Made by a program: the position numbers and the translations under genes. Of a stretch of DNA of 64,000 nt, positions 62,243 to 64,000 are shown in pieces (within the stretch, counting starts at the first letter, position 1; each line of letters opens with the position of its first letter). The stretch covers positions 248,001 through 312,000 of the forward strand of contig JBAOHI010000030.1 in NCBI GenBank assembly GCA_037045535.1, in the 5' to 3' direction. This stretch comes from Competibacter_A sp037045535 (lineage in GTDB: Bacteria; Pseudomonadota; Gammaproteobacteria; Competibacterales; Competibacteraceae). The notes under the pieces were generated by a model. That model made no database searches. It saw nothing but the letters and a program-made list of their open reading frames with translations, and was not told the DNA's origin.

Positions 62243-63946
62243 TCAACGCTTGCGCTCGGATGGCTTGACAAGCGGGGTCGTCGAGGCTGTCTTTTCCAGC
62301 ATTTCCCTAGCGTGTGCCAGCGTTTTGGAGGTGAGTTCCAGTCCGCCCAGCATGCGTGCGATTTCCGTTACGCGCTGGTCGACATTCAACGGCATGACCT
62401 GCGTGTGCGTGGTTTCGCCACCCGTCTGTTTTTCCACCTTGAGTTGCTGGTGAGCCTGCGCCGCGACTTGGGGTAGGTGCGTGACGCAGAGCACTTGCCG
62501 GCTGTAGCCCAACGTTCGCAATTGCTGGCCGACCACTTCCGCCACTCCGCCGCCGATGCCGCTGTCCACCTCGTCGAAGATCAGCGTCGGAATGCGGGTG
62601 GCATGGGCGGCGATGACCTGGATCGCCAAGCTGATGCGGGACAATTCGCCGCCGGAGGCGATTCTAGCCAGAGGTCGGAGTGGCTGACCAGGGTTGGCGC
62701 TGACTTGGAATTCCACGCTTTCCAATCCACTCGGCGCGGGTTTGTCCAGCCGTTCCAGCGCGATGGCGACACGTCCACCCGGCATTCCCAGTGCCGCCAG
62801 CGCTTGCGAAATCCGCTCGCCCAATTCCCGTGCTGCCACCGCCCGACGTTCGCTGAGCTGTTCGGCCCGGCCGCGATAGTCCTCCAGCGCGTCTTTTACC
62901 GCTTGGTGAAGGGTTTCCAGTCGGGTCTCGCTATGTTCCAGTGCATCCAGCTCGGTTTCGAACCGCGCTCGCAAGGAAGGTAATTCCTCGGCCACCACCC
63001 GATGCTTGCGGGCTAGCTGATGCACAGCGGTCAGGCGTTGTTCCACTCGTGCCAGATGCGCAGGATCGAGGTCGAGATCCTGCACGTAGCCGCGCAGTTC
63101 GGCCCCGGCTTCCCGGATCTGGATCAGGGCGGCATTGAGCAATTCGCCGACCGGACCGAGATGGGAATCCAGCCGGTTCAGGGTGTCCAGTTCGCGCAGG
63201 CTTTGGTTAAGGCGGTCGGCGATGGCGTCCTCGTCGCCTTCGATCAACCATCCCAGCACGCGCTGGCCGGTTTCCAGCAACTGGCTGGCATTCGCTAGCC
63301 GACGCTGTTCGGATTCGAGTTCCGCGATTTCGCCCTCGACCAGATTCAGCGCGGCCAGTTCCCGCAGGTGGTAGCGTAAGGTGTCGAGCCGGGCATCGCG
63401 TTCGCCAGCGGCTTGCCGCAAATCATGCAGTTCGCGCCGTAACCGGCTCCAGTTTCGATAGCAATTTTCCAATTCGGTGGCGAGGGCTTGGTTGCCGGCA
63501 TGATCGTCCAGCAGTTGCCGCTGCATCTCGCGTCGCAGTAGGGATTGATGTTCGTGCTGGCCGTGAATGTCCACAAGCAGCTCCCCCAGCTCGCGCAAAG
63601 CCTGAGCCGGCTGGGGTACGCCGTTGATATAGTTGCGGGACCGGCCACTGCTTGCCACGACGCGGCGCAAATGGCATTCCTGGCCGTTGTCGAGATCGCG
63701 TTCGGCCAGCCAGGCGCGAGCGGCCGGCAGTTGATCAAGCTCGAACACCGCGCTGATGTCGGTCCGTTCCGCGCCTTGGCGGATGGTATCGCTACCGGCC
63801 CGGTCGCCTAACAACAAGCCAATGGCGTCGACCAGAATGGACTTGCCCGCACCGGTTTCGCCGGTCACGGCGGTCATCCCTGGCGCCAGCTCCAGTTCCA
63901 GCTCCGCGACGATGGCGAAATCGCGGATGCGCAGTTGGGCAAGCAT
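62243..63946 (-). CDS. recN: DNA repair protein RecN
   Basis: SMC-like ATPase acting in double-strand-break repair, 567 residues. Walker A TGETGAGKSILVDAIGLLLGDRAG at the N-terminus, central antiparallel coiled coil (rich in Leu/Glu/Arg, about residues 150-370), and a C-terminal half with ASGGELSRISLAIQV signature and LIFDEVDSGIGG Walker B. The short intergenic region at 63947-64000 holds its promoter; no LexA box could be confirmed before the window ends. Confidence 0.96.
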   Translation of the reverse strand: MLAQLRIRDFAIVAELELELAPGMTAVTGETGAGKSILVDAIGLLLGDRAGSDTIRQGAERTDISAVFELDQLPAARAWLAERDLDNGQECHLRRVVASSGRSRNYINGVPQPAQALRELGELLVDIHGQHEHQSLLRREMQRQLLDDHAGNQALATELENCYRNWSRLRRELHDLRQAAGERDARLDTLRYHLRELAALNLVEGEIAELESEQRRLANASQLLETGQRVLGWLIEGDEDAIADRLNQSLRELDTLNRLDSHLGPVGELLNAALIQIREAGAELRGYVQDLDLDPAHLARVEQRLTAVHQLARKHRVVAEELPSLRARFETELDALEHSETRLETLHQAVKDALEDYRGRAEQLSERRAVAARELGERISQALAALGMPGGRVAIALERLDKPAPSGLESVEFQVSANPGQPLRPLARIASGGELSRISLAIQVIAAHATRIPTLIFDEVDSGIGGGVAEVVGQQLRTLGYSRQVLCVTHLPQVAAQAHQQLKVEKQTGGETTHTQVMPLNVDQRVTEIARMLGGLELTSKTLAHAREMLEKTASTTPLVKPSERKR

Positions 63947-64000
63947 GGTAGTGCTTTCAAGCGAACGGCGAGGCTTGCGGGCTGACGCCCCAGCGGAGCT

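Overview
The window reads as a GC-rich gammaproteobacterial chromosome segment. The cluster trpF-trpB-trpA-accD-folC-SPOR protein-cvpA-purF-metZ is a classic gammaproteobacterial arrangement, and the remaining genes (assimilatory nitrite/nitrate reductase, urea ABC transporter, cyanase, c-di-GMP signalling) suggest an environmental heterotroph with versatile nitrogen nutrition. A Competibacter-like lineage is plausible but is only an inference from gene content. No rRNA, tRNA or CRISPR array was recognised.

Layout. 1-4.3 kb: a partial FtsX-type ABC permease, then a membrane sensor with a c-type-heme motif and PAS-GGDEF-EAL outputs. 4.2-18.6 kb: a nitrogen-assimilation island. On the minus strand lie a nitrate/nitrite MFS transporter, a PP2C phosphatase-Ser/Thr kinase fusion and a small membrane protein. 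On the plus strand lie an FNT-family transporter, a second PP2C-kinase fusion, cyanase, nirB, nirD and nasA. An IS5-type element (8249-9501) sits between a sigma-54/NtrC-like promoter and the FNT gene. The same 190-bp promoter cassette recurs upstream of nirB. 18.7-22.4 kb: DUF1343 protein, cobJ, a short-chain dehydrogenase and a HAD phosphatase. 22.4-33.3 kb: metZ, purF, cvpA, SPOR protein, folC, accD, trpA, trpB, trpF and cbiG, all on the minus strand. 33.6-39.3 kb: DUF1820 protein, a small membrane protein, a DUF945-like protein, a DUF1015 protein and an EF-G paralogue. 39.3-45.5 kb: a large multi-PAS hybrid histidine kinase that shares its heme-type sensor domain with the first sensor, overlapping a REC-GGDEF regulator. 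45.6-50.1 kb: an IS3 remnant, a two-domain glycosyltransferase, cobB, a DUF2061 protein behind a Fur-like box, and a small HEAGH-motif membrane protein. 50.2-55.9 kb: urtEDCBA urea transporter genes (minus strand) with a sigma-54-like promoter. 56.2-64 kb: a large MscS/MscK-like channel, a K+/H+ antiporter, ureG and recN.

Working together: nitrate/nitrite transporters, cyanase, NirBD, NasA and the Urt transporter converge on ammonium supply. Candidate sigma-54 promoters before narK-type, FNT, nirB and urtA genes point to one NtrC-type nitrogen regulon. Each of the two inorganic-nitrogen transporters is followed by its own membrane-anchored phosphatase/kinase fusion, which suggests post-translational control of uptake or reduction.

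Quality caveat: eight genes are interrupted by single-nucleotide-scale frameshifts (near 450, 1251, 14358, 19285, 27103, 34451, 42432 and 53764), several in G/C or A runs. Both frames continue the same conserved protein, so sequencing or assembly indels are more likely than eight real pseudogenes.
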